Below are positions 17,144 to 25,778 of a DNA stretch of 64,000 bases, piece after piece. The DNA comes from Brevibacterium renqingii (GTDB lineage: Bacteria; Actinomycetota; Actinomycetes; Actinomycetales; Brevibacteriaceae): positions 186,001-250,000 of the forward strand of contig NZ_JADBHF010000001.1 of assembly GCF_017808105.1 (NCBI RefSeq), given 5' to 3'. How positions within the stretch are numbered: position 1 is the stretch's first letter; every line of letters begins with the position of its first letter. The position numbers and the translations under genes are program-made. The notes under the pieces are model-generated. The model saw nothing but the letters and a program-made list of their open reading frames with translations, searched no databases and had not been told where the DNA came from.

Positions 17144-18160
17144 TCATCTGAGCACGAAGCCGGGCACCAGAGCGTCGCGGGGGTCGAGCTCGAAGCTCGT
17201 GCTCGCAACCCGGTGGGCGGTGCCTGCGACGACGGGGACGACTCCGTCGGCCGTCTCCTCGAGCACTCGGGCGCGGAAGCGCGTGCCGATGATCGAGTCA
17301 TGGATGAGCGTCTGCCCCGGGACGAGTTCCCCGGAGGCGTGCAGTGCGGCGATGCGGGCTGCCGTGCCGGAACCGCACGGGGAACGGTCGACCTGGCCAT
17401 CGGCGAAGACCGTGACATTGCGCTGGTGCAGTTCGCCGGTGTCCGTGGTGCCGAAGCGGTTGACGATGATCGTGCCGTAGACGCCCGACAGGCGCTCATC
17501 GACGGGATGCGCGGTTTCCGGGTGGCCGGCGAGGCTTGCCTTGACCTCGCGTCCGAGGGCGATGAGCTCACCGAGGTCCTCGGGCACGACGTCGAGCCCG
17601 AGGCGGTCGCCGTCGACGAGGGCGTAGAGCGCCCCGCCCCAGGCGAGGTCGACCGACAGCCGTCCGCGGCCCGTGTCGACCGTGATCCCGGTGGCGACGA
17701 GCCGGCTGGGGACATTGACGAAATCAATCGAGGTGACCTCTCCGGCCGAATCGGTGTGCACCTGCGCATTCACCCGCCCCGAGGGCACGTCGATGCGGAC
17801 CTCCGTGAGCCCGGACGGCTCGGCCGCTGCGAGTCCGGACTCGACGGCCCATGCGCCCAGCGCCATGGTTCCGTGACCGCAGGCGGTGGAGAAGCCGTCC
17901 TTGTGCCAGAACAGCACGCCGAAGTCCGCATCGGCGTCGTCGGGTGCGGTGATGAAGCCGCCGTACATGTCCGCATGACCGCGCGGTTCGAAGCACAGCA
18001 GCCGACGCAGATCGTCGAGGGCCGACCCGGACACCGCGCGAGCCCGCTTCTCGGCTACCGAGGCACCGGGGGCCTCGACCGGCGGATCGGCGATGATGCG
18101 GAAGGGCTCCCCGGCCGTGTGATAGTCGACGCTGCTGCAGATCGCAGTTCGTCTCGTCAC
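17144..18160 (-). CDS. Proline racemase-superfamily epimerase (4-hydroxyproline 2-epimerase/proline racemase-like)
   Basis: 338 aa, starting at a GTG that overlaps the stop of the upstream flavoprotein gene (GTGA), which implies translational coupling. Both catalytic cysteines are present: C94 in STACGHGT and C262 in DRSPCGSGTAAR. The two-Cys arrangement indicates a racemase or epimerase; trans-3-hydroxyproline dehydratases carry Thr at the second position. The N-terminal DYHTAGEPFRI is typical of the superfamily. The coupled demethylase suggests the substrate is proline or hydroxyproline released by N-demethylation. The remaining D-hydroxyproline oxidation genes (hypO, hypD, hypH types) are not in this window. 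Confidence 0.85.
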   Translation of the reverse strand: MTRRTAICSSVDYHTAGEPFRIIADPPVEAPGASVAEKRARAVSGSALDDLRRLLCFEPRGHADMYGGFITAPDDADADFGVLFWHKDGFSTACGHGTMALGAWAVESGLAAAEPSGLTEVRIDVPSGRVNAQVHTDSAGEVTSIDFVNVPSRLVATGITVDTGRGRLSVDLAWGGALYALVDGDRLGLDVVPEDLGELIALGREVKASLAGHPETAHPVDERLSGVYGTIIVNRFGTTDTGELHQRNVTVFADGQVDRSPCGSGTAARIAALHASGELVPGQTLIHDSIIGTRFRARVLEETADGVVPVVAGTAHRVASTSFELDPRDALVPGFVLR

Positions 18161-20217
18161 AGGCCCATCCCCACTCGCAGCCCCTCGAGCACGGCGGCAT
18201 GGACGTTGCGGGAGGCGACGGCATCGCCGATGCGGTAGAGCCTGAACCCCGCGTCTGGCTCGGCCGGCTGAGATCTCCCGTTCACCCAGGCGTCGATATC
18301 GGTCGACCCATGATTGCTCGACCGGGGCTTGAGCTCGAAATAGACCTCATCGTTCGGCGTCGTCCCGAAGTCGACGACCACGGCATCGGTGACGAGTTCG
18401 GACTCGCGGTCCGAGTACTCGTGGCGCAGCCTCGCCACGATCTCGGAACCTTCGATCCGCGGCTTCGCGGCCAAACGCTCGCCGAGGCGGACCTCGACTC
18501 CGAACTCGGAGAACACCTGCAGATAGGCCGGGGAATTCATCGACCCGACATCGATCCCGATCGTGCGTTCGGGACTGACGTACGTGACCTGCTGCCCGGC
18601 TCTGGCCAGACGCTCGACGGCGTCGAGGGCGGGGTAGAACCCGTGATCGTCGAAGACGAGCACCCGCTGCTTCGATCGCAGCCGATCATCCATGACGTCC
18701 CAGACGTCGAATGACGGGCCCTGGTCGCGGAAGGGATATGCGGAGTCGGGGATCCCGCCGGTGGCGATGATGACGACGTCGGGTTCGAGGGCGAGGACCT
18801 CGGCCGCCTCGGCGAAGGCATTCAGCCGCAGATCGACGCCGTGCTTCGCGCACTGCTGGACGCGCCAGTCGATGATGCCGATGAGGTCGCGGCGGCGCTG
18901 CGAGCGGGCCGCGATGCGCACCTGTCCGCCGGGCGCGTCATCCGCCTCGAGCAGCGTCACCCGGTGCCCACGGACGGCGGCGACCCGAGCCGCCTCGAGA
19001 CCGGCGGGGCCGGCCCCGATGACGACCACGTGCTTGGGTCCCGCCTCGGCGTCGTGGGGGATCTCCTGCGGCAGTTCGGCCTCGCGACCGCTGGCGGGAT
19101 TGTGGATGCAGGTCGCCGAGCCGGAGGTGTAGATCGAGTCGAGGCACATGTTCGCCCCCACGCACGGCCGGATGTCGTCCTCCCGGCCCTCGGCGATCTT
19201 GCGCGCGAGATGCGGATCGGCCAGCTGCGCCCTGGTCATCCCGACGAGGTCGAGGCAGCCGTCCTCGAGGGCGAACCGGGCGGTCGCGGCATCGGCGATG
19301 CGGGCGGCGTGGAGGACGGGGAGGTCGATGGCCTCGCGGATGCGGCGGCAGGTCTCGAGCCACGGCGCCGCGGGCGTGCCCATCCCGGGGATCGCCTCGG
19401 CGAGTTCCCGATCGGAGCTGATCGTGCCCACATTGAGGCTGAGGAAGTCGATGCCGTGGGCGGTGTAGGTGGTCAGGACCTCGGCGGCACGGGCCTCGTC
19501 CATGCCGTCGGCGCGGCGTTCGTCGACAGCCATGCGGATGCCGACGAGGAAGTCCTCGGGCACGGCCGCCCGGACCGCGTCGATGATGCGCAGCGGGAAC
19601 CTCATCTGGTTCTCCAGCTCACCGGAGTACTCGTCGTCGCGTTCGTTGAGCCACGCGGCGAGGAAGGAATCGAGCAGGTGGCCGGCGTGCATGATCTCGA
19701 GTCCGTCGAGTCCGGCCGCGGCGACCCGCGCTGCCGCGGCGGCGAAGTCCGAGACGATCCGGTCCATGTCGAAGTCCTCGATCGCCTTCGTGAACGAGCG
19801 GTGTGCGGCCTCCCGCGTCCGCGAGGCCGAGACCAGCGGCAGCCAATCTCCGGCGAAGTTCGAGGAGCGGTGTCCCAGATGCGTCGTCTGGATCATGATC
19901 GCCGCGCCCTCGGCGTGGCAGTCCTCGGCGATCGCGGACAGCCACGGCACCACCTCGTCGGTGGACAGGTCGATGTTGCCGAAGGCGGCCGGGGAGTCCT
20001 TGGACACGATGGCCGAGCCGCCGATCATGGTCAGTCCGACTCCGCCGCGGGCCTTCTCCCGGTGGTAGAGGCGGTAGCGGTCCTTGGGCATGCCGAGTTC
20101 GGTGTAGGCGGGTTCGTGTGAGGTCGAGACTATGCGATTGCGCAGGGTCAGGCCTTTGAGGTCGAAGGGCTGGAGCAGCGGATCGACGGACGTGCCGAGC
20201 TGGGGGTCGGCGGTCAT
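18157..20217 (-). CDS. NADH:flavin oxidoreductase, N-methyl demethylase-like (DgcA/StcD family)
   Basis: 686 aa. I chose the ATG at 20217 because AAGGAGGAA sits just upstream; an in-frame ATG at 20232 overlaps that site. The N-terminal ~340 residues form an old-yellow-enzyme TIM barrel (LTLRNRIVSTSHEPAY, GLDGLEIMHAGHLLDSFL). Around residue 350 is a Cys cluster, RPCVGANMC...TCIHNPASGRE, for a 4Fe-4S centre with one usual Cys position changed. The C-terminal part has two Rossmann folds (VVVIGAGPAGLEAARVAA at ~395). The layout matches trimethylamine dehydrogenase, dimethylglycine demethylase DgcA and N-methylproline demethylase StcD/HpbA. Coupling to a proline-racemase-family gene favours an N-methylproline substrate. 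GntR operator-like DNA lies upstream. Confidence 0.82.
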   Translation of the reverse strand: MTADPQLGTSVDPLLQPFDLKGLTLRNRIVSTSHEPAYTELGMPKDRYRLYHREKARGGVGLTMIGGSAIVSKDSPAAFGNIDLSTDEVVPWLSAIAEDCHAEGAAIMIQTTHLGHRSSNFAGDWLPLVSASRTREAAHRSFTKAIEDFDMDRIVSDFAAAAARVAAAGLDGLEIMHAGHLLDSFLAAWLNERDDEYSGELENQMRFPLRIIDAVRAAVPEDFLVGIRMAVDERRADGMDEARAAEVLTTYTAHGIDFLSLNVGTISSDRELAEAIPGMGTPAAPWLETCRRIREAIDLPVLHAARIADAATARFALEDGCLDLVGMTRAQLADPHLARKIAEGREDDIRPCVGANMCLDSIYTSGSATCIHNPASGREAELPQEIPHDAEAGPKHVVVIGAGPAGLEAARVAAVRGHRVTLLEADDAPGGQVRIAARSQRRRDLIGIIDWRVQQCAKHGVDLRLNAFAEAAEVLALEPDVVIIATGGIPDSAYPFRDQGPSFDVWDVMDDRLRSKQRVLVFDDHGFYPALDAVERLARAGQQVTYVSPERTIGIDVGSMNSPAYLQVFSEFGVEVRLGERLAAKPRIEGSEIVARLRHEYSDRESELVTDAVVVDFGTTPNDEVYFELKPRSSNHGSTDIDAWVNGRSQPAEPDAGFRLYRIGDAVASRNVHAAVLEGLRVGMGL

Positions 20218-20242
20218 GGGTTCCTCCTTCATCGCAGGAACG

Positions 20243-20258
20243 GCTCCGCTGACGGAGC
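20243..20258 (-). other. Leader hairpin upstream of the demethylase-like gene
   Basis: GCTCCG (20243-20248) and CGGAGC (20253-20258) are perfect 6-bp complements with a CTGA loop. In the transcript it would lie just before the ribosome site of the 20217 start. It may influence initiation or mRNA stability; no regulatory ligand is implied. Confidence 0.35.
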
Positions 20259-20265
20259 TGCGAGA

Positions 20266-20281
20266 GGTAATCGGTTACCGA
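20266..20281. promoter_or_regulatory. Candidate GntR-family operator
   Basis: GGTAATCGGTTACC (20266-20279) has perfect GGTAA/TTACC arms and overlaps a second symmetric core, TCGGT-T-ACCGA (20271-20281). GT-N-AC cores of this kind are typical of FCD-type GntR regulators. The site lies in the spacer between the demethylase gene and the divergent GntR gene. Confidence 0.6.
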
Positions 20282-20342
20282 CTACCTGCCTCCATCGTGC
20301 GACCTCGTGGTTATGCTGTCAATAGTCGAATGCGTGTCGACC

Positions 20343-20438
20343 GTGCAGGGTTCTGGGTCGAGGAACGTGCAGGGCTCTGTGCCCAGGAGCACGCAGAACT
20401 CTGGGCCGAGGAGCGCGCAGATTTCCGTGCCGAGGAGG
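20343..20438. repeat. Four 24-bp tandem repeats forming the gntR leader
   Basis: Units start at 20343, 20367, 20391 and 20415. Each follows the pattern GnGCAGnnnTCnGnGnCnAGGAnC with several substitutions. The last unit ends CCGAGGAGG, seven bases before the GntR start codon, so the repeat itself provides the Shine-Dalgarno. Read in one other frame the array would encode 8-residue Ala/Glu-rich repeats, but that frame is not the gene. Confidence 0.78.
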
Positions 20439-20445
20439 AGGCGAG

Positions 20446-21123
20446 ATGGAGCGAGCGAGGCCGCGGACCGAGTCGCTGCGGGAGCAGGCGCTGGCGATCA
20501 TCCGCGACGCCATCACCGCTGGTGAGCTCGCCGAGGATCGGATCTATTCGGCCGCGGGTCTGGCCAAGCAGCTGGGCATGTCGCTCAGCCCGGTCCGTGA
20601 GGCGATGATGGCGCTGGTCACCGAAGGCACCGTCGAGGCGGTGCCGAATCGCGGCTTCCGGCTCGTGCCGGTCACCGAGGCCGATCTCGAGGAGATCATC
20701 CGCATCAGGGTGCTGCTGGCGGTGCCTGCCGTGCGCCGTCTCTGCGAGGCGGTCGTGACCGAGGAGAGCATCCTCGCAGTGGACGTCGGAGAGGCACTCG
20801 CCCGCCTGCGGGAGCACGCGGCGGAGACCGTTGCGGCCGCCGACGCAGGTGATGTGGCAGAGTTCTACACGCATGATCGCCGCTTCCACGAGGCCCTGCT
20901 CGAATACGGTCTCGGGGCTCGGGCCGCCGACATCAGCCTGCGACTGCGCGATCAGTCCCGACTGTTCAATGTGAAGGCGGAGATCGATCGCATCGCCGTC
21001 GACTCCGCCCGCGAGCTGCCGGTCATCGTCGACCTCATCGAAGCCGGACGCGCCGATGAGGTCGCTGAGCTCGTCACCGGCAACCTCTACTTCTTCCGTC
21101 GCGGAGAGGAAGCCGGGCACTGA
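20446..21123 (+). CDS. GntR-family regulator, FCD subfamily
   Basis: 225 aa. The N-terminal winged HTH is SLREQALAIIRDAITAGELAEDRIYSAAGLAKQLGMSLSPVREAMMALVTEGTVEAVPNRGFRLVPV, and the FCD effector domain follows, with the metal-site pattern around HDRRFHEALLEYG. FadR/VanR-type regulators of this group usually repress neighbouring catabolic genes until a carboxylate inducer binds. It is divergent from the demethylase/epimerase pair and upstream of the ProP-like transporter, so both are plausible targets. The start is set by the GAGGAGG of the last 24-bp repeat. Confidence 0.92.
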   Translation: MERARPRTESLREQALAIIRDAITAGELAEDRIYSAAGLAKQLGMSLSPVREAMMALVTEGTVEAVPNRGFRLVPVTEADLEEIIRIRVLLAVPAVRRLCEAVVTEESILAVDVGEALARLREHAAETVAAADAGDVAEFYTHDRRFHEALLEYGLGARAADISLRLRDQSRLFNVKAEIDRIAVDSARELPVIVDLIEAGRADEVAELVTGNLYFFRRGEEAGH

Positions 21124-21142
21124 AGCCGTCGGTGGGCCGCCT

Positions 21143-21235
21143 CAGTCCGTCGACCGTCACGTCCGCCGACCGTCTCAGTCCGTCGACCATCACAGGCCCG
21201 CCGACCGCCTCCGGTCCGCCGACCGTCCGCCGGTC
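21143..21235. repeat. Degenerate tandem repeat with GTCCGYCGACCRTC core
   Basis: Five or six copies of a core close to GTCCGCCGACCGTC are spaced 16-21 bp apart between the GntR stop and the next hairpin. Copies differ by one to three bases and the spacing is irregular. No coding role is apparent. Confidence 0.6.
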
Positions 21236-21237
21236 GC

Positions 21238-21274
21238 CACCGAGGTGACCCGCCTCGACGGTGTCACCTCGGTG
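21238..21274. terminator. 12-bp perfect-stem hairpin between convergent genes
   Basis: CACCGAGGTGAC (21238-21249) and GTCACCTCGGTG (21263-21274) are perfect complements with a 13-nt loop. It lies directly before the stop of the leftward transporter and after the rightward GntR gene, so it can terminate both. No T-tract. Confidence 0.65.
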
Positions 21275-21280
21275 CCGAGC

Positions 21281-22807
21281 TCACCTGCTCGCTTCGTGGA
21301 TGACCGGGATCGGCATCGTGTCGGGGTCGAGATCGGGATTCTCATCCTGACCGGCCACGAGCTCGACGGCCTCCTCCCGCGTCTCCACCGTCGGGAAGGA
21401 CCCGAGAAGAGGACGACGAGCCGATTCCTTGATGAAGCACACGGCGACGAAGGCGATCACGGAGAAGAACATGATGTAGAACGCCGGCATGTACGAGTTG
21501 CCCGTGAGGTCGATGAGCGCCTGCGCGAACAGCGGAGTGGTGCCGCCGAACAGGGAGACGCCGAGGTTGAACGTCAGACCCATCGCACCGTAGCGCGAGG
21601 CAGTCGGGAACAGGGCCGGCAGCGTCGAGGCGAGGCAGGCGATGTAGAAGCCGGCCGGGATTGCGACCATGAAGAGCGCGATCGTCACGGCGGTCATCGT
21701 GCCGATCTGCATGACCGCGAAGGCCGGGACGATGAGCACGATCGTGGCGCCGGCGGCGACCATGAAGACGAACTTGCGTCCCAGCTTGTCCGAGAGCTTG
21801 CCGATGAGCGGCAGGCAGGCCGACATGATCACGAGCACCGGGATGGTGACGACGGCGGCCTGGACGCTCGAGACCTTGACGGTCTCCTCGAGGTAGGTCG
21901 GCATGAAGCTCGTGAGCGCGTAGCCCACCGTCTGCGAGCCCGCGACGATCGCGATCCCGAGGAGGATCTCCTTCCAGAAGTGACGGACCACGCCGAGGAG
22001 GCCGTGACGGGCGTACTGATCGTCCTTGTCCTTCGTGATGAGACCCGCGTCCTCGTTCGCTTCGAAGCTCGGGGTCTCGGGGATCTTCATGCGGAACCAG
22101 ATCGCGACCGCGCCGAGCGGGATGGCGACGAGGAACGGAATCCTCCAGCCGCCGTCGACCATCGCGTTCTCGCCCGCGATGCCGGTGCTGATCACGGTGG
22201 TGATGGCCACGGTGCCGGCACCGGCGGCGAAGCCGAGGTAGGAGCCGACATCGAGCCATGAGGCCCAGTATCCGCGGGACTTGTCGGGCGCGAACTCCGA
22301 TACGTAGGTAGTGGCTCCGGCATACTCGCCGCCGGTCGAGAAGCCCTGGATCATCTTGAGCAGGTAGAGGGGCACGATGACCCACAGCCCGACCTGCGCT
22401 GCGGTCGGCAGCACACCGATGAGGGCGGTCGCCGTGGCCATCGTGGCCATCGTGAAGAAGAGGACCTTCTGGCGGCCGATCTTGTCACCGAGGGGCCCGA
22501 GCACCATTCCGCCGAGCGGACGCACGAGGAAGGAGACCGCGAAGCCGAGCAGCGTCACGAGCAGGCCCATCTGCTTGTCCATGCCTTCGGTGAAGACGGA
22601 CGTCATCGTCACGGCGAGATAGCCGTAGACACCGAAATCGAACCACTCCATGAAGTTGCCGACGGTGGTCCCCCCGATCGCGGTGCGAATCGACTTGGGT
22701 TCGACGAGGATGCAGTGCTCTTCCTTGAGGCGCTTCTTCATCGCCTTCCGCATTCTGCGAGCGGGTCTCTTGCCCTCCGCGGCGGAATCAGCATGTTCGG
22801 TTGTCAT
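21281..22807 (-). CDS. MFS metabolite:H+ symporter, ProP-like (proline/betaine type)
   Basis: 508 aa with 12 hydrophobic helices. Landmarks of the MHS subfamily are GNFMEWFDFGVYGYLAVTMTSVF, the loop LGDKIGRQKVLFF and QGFSTGGEYAGATTYVSEFAPDKSRGYWASWLDVGSYLGF. Characterised members include ProP (proline and glycine betaine), KgtP and ShiA. A basic N-terminus (RRMRKAMKKRLKEEH) precedes helix 1. Lying next to the demethylase, epimerase and GntR genes, it probably imports the N-methylated amino acid. Substrate cannot be read from the sequence alone. Confidence 0.88.
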   Translation of the reverse strand: MTTEHADSAAEGKRPARRMRKAMKKRLKEEHCILVEPKSIRTAIGGTTVGNFMEWFDFGVYGYLAVTMTSVFTEGMDKQMGLLVTLLGFAVSFLVRPLGGMVLGPLGDKIGRQKVLFFTMATMATATALIGVLPTAAQVGLWVIVPLYLLKMIQGFSTGGEYAGATTYVSEFAPDKSRGYWASWLDVGSYLGFAAGAGTVAITTVISTGIAGENAMVDGGWRIPFLVAIPLGAVAIWFRMKIPETPSFEANEDAGLITKDKDDQYARHGLLGVVRHFWKEILLGIAIVAGSQTVGYALTSFMPTYLEETVKVSSVQAAVVTIPVLVIMSACLPLIGKLSDKLGRKFVFMVAAGATIVLIVPAFAVMQIGTMTAVTIALFMVAIPAGFYIACLASTLPALFPTASRYGAMGLTFNLGVSLFGGTTPLFAQALIDLTGNSYMPAFYIMFFSVIAFVAVCFIKESARRPLLGSFPTVETREEAVELVAGQDENPDLDPDTMPIPVIHEASR

Positions 22808-23107
22808 GAGTGGGTCCTCATTTCGACATATTCATGGCCGCCGAGGGGGCTCGGCGACGAGGCGTTCGGTTTCGAACAACGCGAATCATCCTTACGTGAT
22901 CGCTGAAGCATGTCAATAAGATTCGTGAGCCAGATCACAGAATCGAGTATGACAGACCCACGGACGTTCGGCGGGGGAGAAATGAGATTCCCAGGAACCG
23001 ACGAGGCCGTCGTTCCCAGTGGGGACAACGGCCTGCGCGGATGATGGTGGAGTGGATTCTGCGTGGGCGAGCAGTGTGATCAGCGGTGGATCGGCATGGC
23101 AGCAGCC
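22808..23107. other. 300-bp intergenic stretch without a gene
   Basis: It holds the upstream region of the ProP-like gene (22808 onward) and the downstream region of the decarboxylase gene. Apart from the hairpin at 23005-23033 I see no conserved-looking open frame, repeat or RNA gene. Confidence 0.6.
23005..23033 (-). terminator. Strong imperfect hairpin downstream of the decarboxylase gene
   Basis: GGCCGTCGTTCCC and GGGGACAACGGCC pair over 13 positions with one mismatch and one wobble around a 3-nt loop. It is 75 nt beyond the stop of the leftward decarboxylase gene and would end that transcript. No T-tract. Confidence 0.5.
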
Positions 23108-24667
23108 TCAGAATTTGGTTACTCGAAAGTATCCTAATTCGGGATCGCTGCTGCCGCGGACATGTCCCGAAGGGCTGGCGGCCACGGCCTGGAGGAAGGC
23201 GACGGTCTCCGCGGTGATCTCCTCGCCGGGAAGGACGTTCGGAATGCCGGGCGGGTAAGCGGCCAGCGAGCTCACGCTCACTCGGCCGACCGCCTCGGCG
23301 GCGGTGACGAGTTCGGATTCGGCGAAGTAGGCCGCACGAGGCGTCATCGCCAATCGGCCCGCGGTGGGCAGCGGCGGGAGTCCGCCGGCGGCGTTCGCAG
23401 GCTGAGCGGCTTCGGCATCGGCGTGCGCAGCGGTTTCGAGGCGGAGGGTCTCCAAGGCGTCGATGAGCCTCTCGATGTCCGGGGACTTGCCGATCCCGAT
23501 GAGGGCGACGAGCGTGGTGGCCGTCGACATCTCGGGGAAGATGTCGAATTCCTCGGCCAGACGCTTGCGCACCGTGTGGCCGTCGAGGCCCGTGGCGGTG
23601 ATGTCGATGGGCAGGCGGAACGGGTCGATGTCGACGACATCGGCGTGGCCGAGGAACTCGCCGGACAGCAGGTGGTAGCGCTCGGTCGCCTCGAGCTGGG
23701 CTCGCACGTGGCGGATGTTCTCCAGTGACTGCGTGACCGCCTCGCCGGAGGTCATGAGTTCGCGTCGGGCGACGTCGATCGAGGCCAGCAGGTGAGCGTT
23801 CTCGCTGGTCGAGGCCGTCATCATGAAGGCCTGGGCGAGTGCCGGCTCGAGCCGATCGGCGAGTTCGGTGTCGCCTAAGTGGAGCAGCGCGGACTGGGTG
23901 AGCGAGCCCGCGAGCTTGTGCGTGCTCATGATGACGATATCGGCTCCCTGCGTCACCGGGGATGCGGGCAGGTCGGGGTGGAAGCCGAAGTGGGCGCCCC
24001 AGGCGGCGTCGACGATCAGCGCCGCACCGGCGGCATGGGCCACCTCGGCGAGGGCCGCGACATCTGCCACGGCGCCGAAGTAGCTCGGGGTCACGAGGTA
24101 GACGGCGGTGACGGGCTCCGGATGGCTCCGAATGGCCTGTCGCAGCGCATCGGGGGTGACGCCGTGGGCGATTCCGTTGACCTCGTCGACGTTCGGGAAG
24201 ACGAAGCCGGGGTTGAGTCCGGCCAGCACGATGCCGTCGATGAAGCTCGAATGGGCGCTGCGCTGGGCCACGACGCCGGTGCCGAGGGCGCCGATGGCCA
24301 GGGCCGCCATGCGATTGCCCTGCGAAGAGCCGTTGGTGAGGAACCAGGTGCGCCGGGCGCCCCAGGCCTCGGCGGCCAGATGGAGGGCTTCGTCTTTCGG
24401 GGTGTGTGAGCCGAGGTCGATGCCGTCGAAGAGCGGGGGGATGTCCAGGGAAAGGGTGTGCTCGCCGAAGTATTCGGCCTGACCTGCGGAGATGCCTTCG
24501 CTCGTGCCTCCGTGTCCGGGGGTGGACAGGAACAGGGAGTCGCGGTGGGCCGCGTGCGCCAGCGCCTCGGCATAGGGCGCGCGGGTCTGCGCCTCAGTGG
24601 GATGCGTCGAGGGTCCTGCGGGGGAGTGCGGGGCCGGGGTCATGGGGGAGTCCTGGTGCACGGTCAT
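23108..24667 (-). CDS. Orn/Lys/Arg decarboxylase-family PLP enzyme
   Basis: 519 aa. It is a fold-type I PLP enzyme with the family segments SLFLSTPGHGG near the N-terminus, FLTNGSSQGNRM, SAHSSFIDGIVLAG, VDAAWGAHFGFH and the PLP-lysine motif STHKLAGSLTQ (K251). The C-terminal domain ends PPGIPNVLPGEEIT, the usual Gly/Pro-rich signature. It lacks the long N-terminal wing domain of enterobacterial inducible decarboxylases and so resembles the shorter Gram-positive type. Decarboxylation of lysine, ornithine or arginine would give a polyamine precursor. It is divergent from a LysR regulator with a 91-bp spacer. An internal ATG at residue 9 is an alternative start. Confidence 0.88.
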   Translation of the reverse strand: MTVHQDSPMTPAPHSPAGPSTHPTEAQTRAPYAEALAHAAHRDSLFLSTPGHGGTSEGISAGQAEYFGEHTLSLDIPPLFDGIDLGSHTPKDEALHLAAEAWGARRTWFLTNGSSQGNRMAALAIGALGTGVVAQRSAHSSFIDGIVLAGLNPGFVFPNVDEVNGIAHGVTPDALRQAIRSHPEPVTAVYLVTPSYFGAVADVAALAEVAHAAGAALIVDAAWGAHFGFHPDLPASPVTQGADIVIMSTHKLAGSLTQSALLHLGDTELADRLEPALAQAFMMTASTSENAHLLASIDVARRELMTSGEAVTQSLENIRHVRAQLEATERYHLLSGEFLGHADVVDIDPFRLPIDITATGLDGHTVRKRLAEEFDIFPEMSTATTLVALIGIGKSPDIERLIDALETLRLETAAHADAEAAQPANAAGGLPPLPTAGRLAMTPRAAYFAESELVTAAEAVGRVSVSSLAAYPPGIPNVLPGEEITAETVAFLQAVAASPSGHVRGSSDPELGYFRVTKF

Positions 24668-24758
24668 ATTCCCAGGCTAGGGAGAAGAGCAGGGCGAGGA
24701 GAATACCAAGTTTCCTCGATTGCTCTATAGTCAGTATTGAACTGGAGAGGGGAGAGCA

Positions 24759-25760
24759 ATGGAACCTCTGGATACTCGCGGACTCACCGCTCTGCGTGCC
24801 GTCGCAGAGGCCGGATCCGTGGCCGGGGCGGCCGCGAAGCTGCAGTGGAGCCAGCCGACCGTCAACCATCACCTGCGCAGCCTCGAACGCGCGCTCGGTG
24901 CCACACTCCTCGACCGCACTCCGCGCGGTTCGCATCCGACGACCGTGGGCAGCCTCGTGGTCTCGCGAGCCGGCGAGATCCTCGGGCTGTGCGACCGCCT
25001 CGGCGCGGAGGTGGCGCTGTGGCGCGAGTCCCAGGCGGTGCCGGTCAGGATCGGCGCGGTGCCCACGGTCGGCGCCCGCGTCATTCCGCGCCTGCACGAC
25101 CAGCTGCAGCACCGTCCCCGTTGGCTCACCCGCGACGAGGCGGTCGCAGGTGAGCGGACCGAGATGCTCACCGCGGCCCTCGACGTGACGATGGACGAGC
25201 ATGCGAAGCTCGTCTCCCGGCTCGAGTCCGGCCACCTCGACCTCGCGCTGCTCGTGTCGACCGATATCGACAGGACCTGGATCCCGACCACGCTGAGCTC
25301 GGCGCACCTGTACTCCGAACGGCTGTTCCTGTGCGTGCCGAAGTCCATCGGACCGATCGCCGTCGATGACCACGGCCTGCCCGACCTCACCGTGCTCGTG
25401 TCCCAGACCTGGGCTTTCAGCATCGATCCCGGCGACGCCATCGACGAAGTGGTCCGGTCCTTCTGCCTCGCTGCCGGCTTCGAGCCGCGAGTGGGGATGC
25501 GGATGGACGACTACGCGGCCATCAACCGGATGATCTCGGCCGGTCTGGCGGTCGCGATGATCCCCGAGTCCTCCCTGTCGGCCGATCCGGACATCGAGGT
25601 CATCCCGATGCCCCTGAGCGCCTGCCGCCGGGACGTGCTGCTCGTCTCGCGGTCCAAGCAGAAGGGGAGGACCCGGCACGATCCGATCGCCGATGCCCAC
25701 GATTCCGCCATCGCCGAGGTGGTCGCTGACGTCCGCACGGTCACCCGGAGATGGCGGTGA
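24759..25760 (+). CDS. LysR-type transcriptional regulator
   Basis: 333 aa. The HTH is at residues ~7-65 (LTALRAVAEAGSVAGAAAKLQWSQPTVNHHLRSLERALGATLLDRTPRG), followed by an effector domain. A stretch at ~110-150 (RPRWLTRDEAVAGERTEMLTAALDVTMDEHAKLVSRLESG) departs from typical members. A GGAGAGGGGAGAGC ribosome region precedes the ATG. It is divergent from the decarboxylase gene and is its likely regulator. A TATAGT sequence at about 24726 could be its -10 element. Confidence 0.88.
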   Translation: MEPLDTRGLTALRAVAEAGSVAGAAAKLQWSQPTVNHHLRSLERALGATLLDRTPRGSHPTTVGSLVVSRAGEILGLCDRLGAEVALWRESQAVPVRIGAVPTVGARVIPRLHDQLQHRPRWLTRDEAVAGERTEMLTAALDVTMDEHAKLVSRLESGHLDLALLVSTDIDRTWIPTTLSSAHLYSERLFLCVPKSIGPIAVDDHGLPDLTVLVSQTWAFSIDPGDAIDEVVRSFCLAAGFEPRVGMRMDDYAAINRMISAGLAVAMIPESSLSADPDIEVIPMPLSACRRDVLLVSRSKQKGRTRHDPIADAHDSAIAEVVADVRTVTRRWR

Positions 25761-25778
25761 GCCGGTGAAAGCCGCGTC

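Noticed and set aside
17144..18160. Trans-3-hydroxyproline dehydratase
   Set aside because: Those enzymes replace the second catalytic Cys by Thr; here it is Cys (C262), as in racemases and epimerases.
20343..20438. CRISPR-like array
   Set aside because: The 24-bp units are directly adjacent with no spacers and no cas genes are present, so this is a simple tandem repeat.
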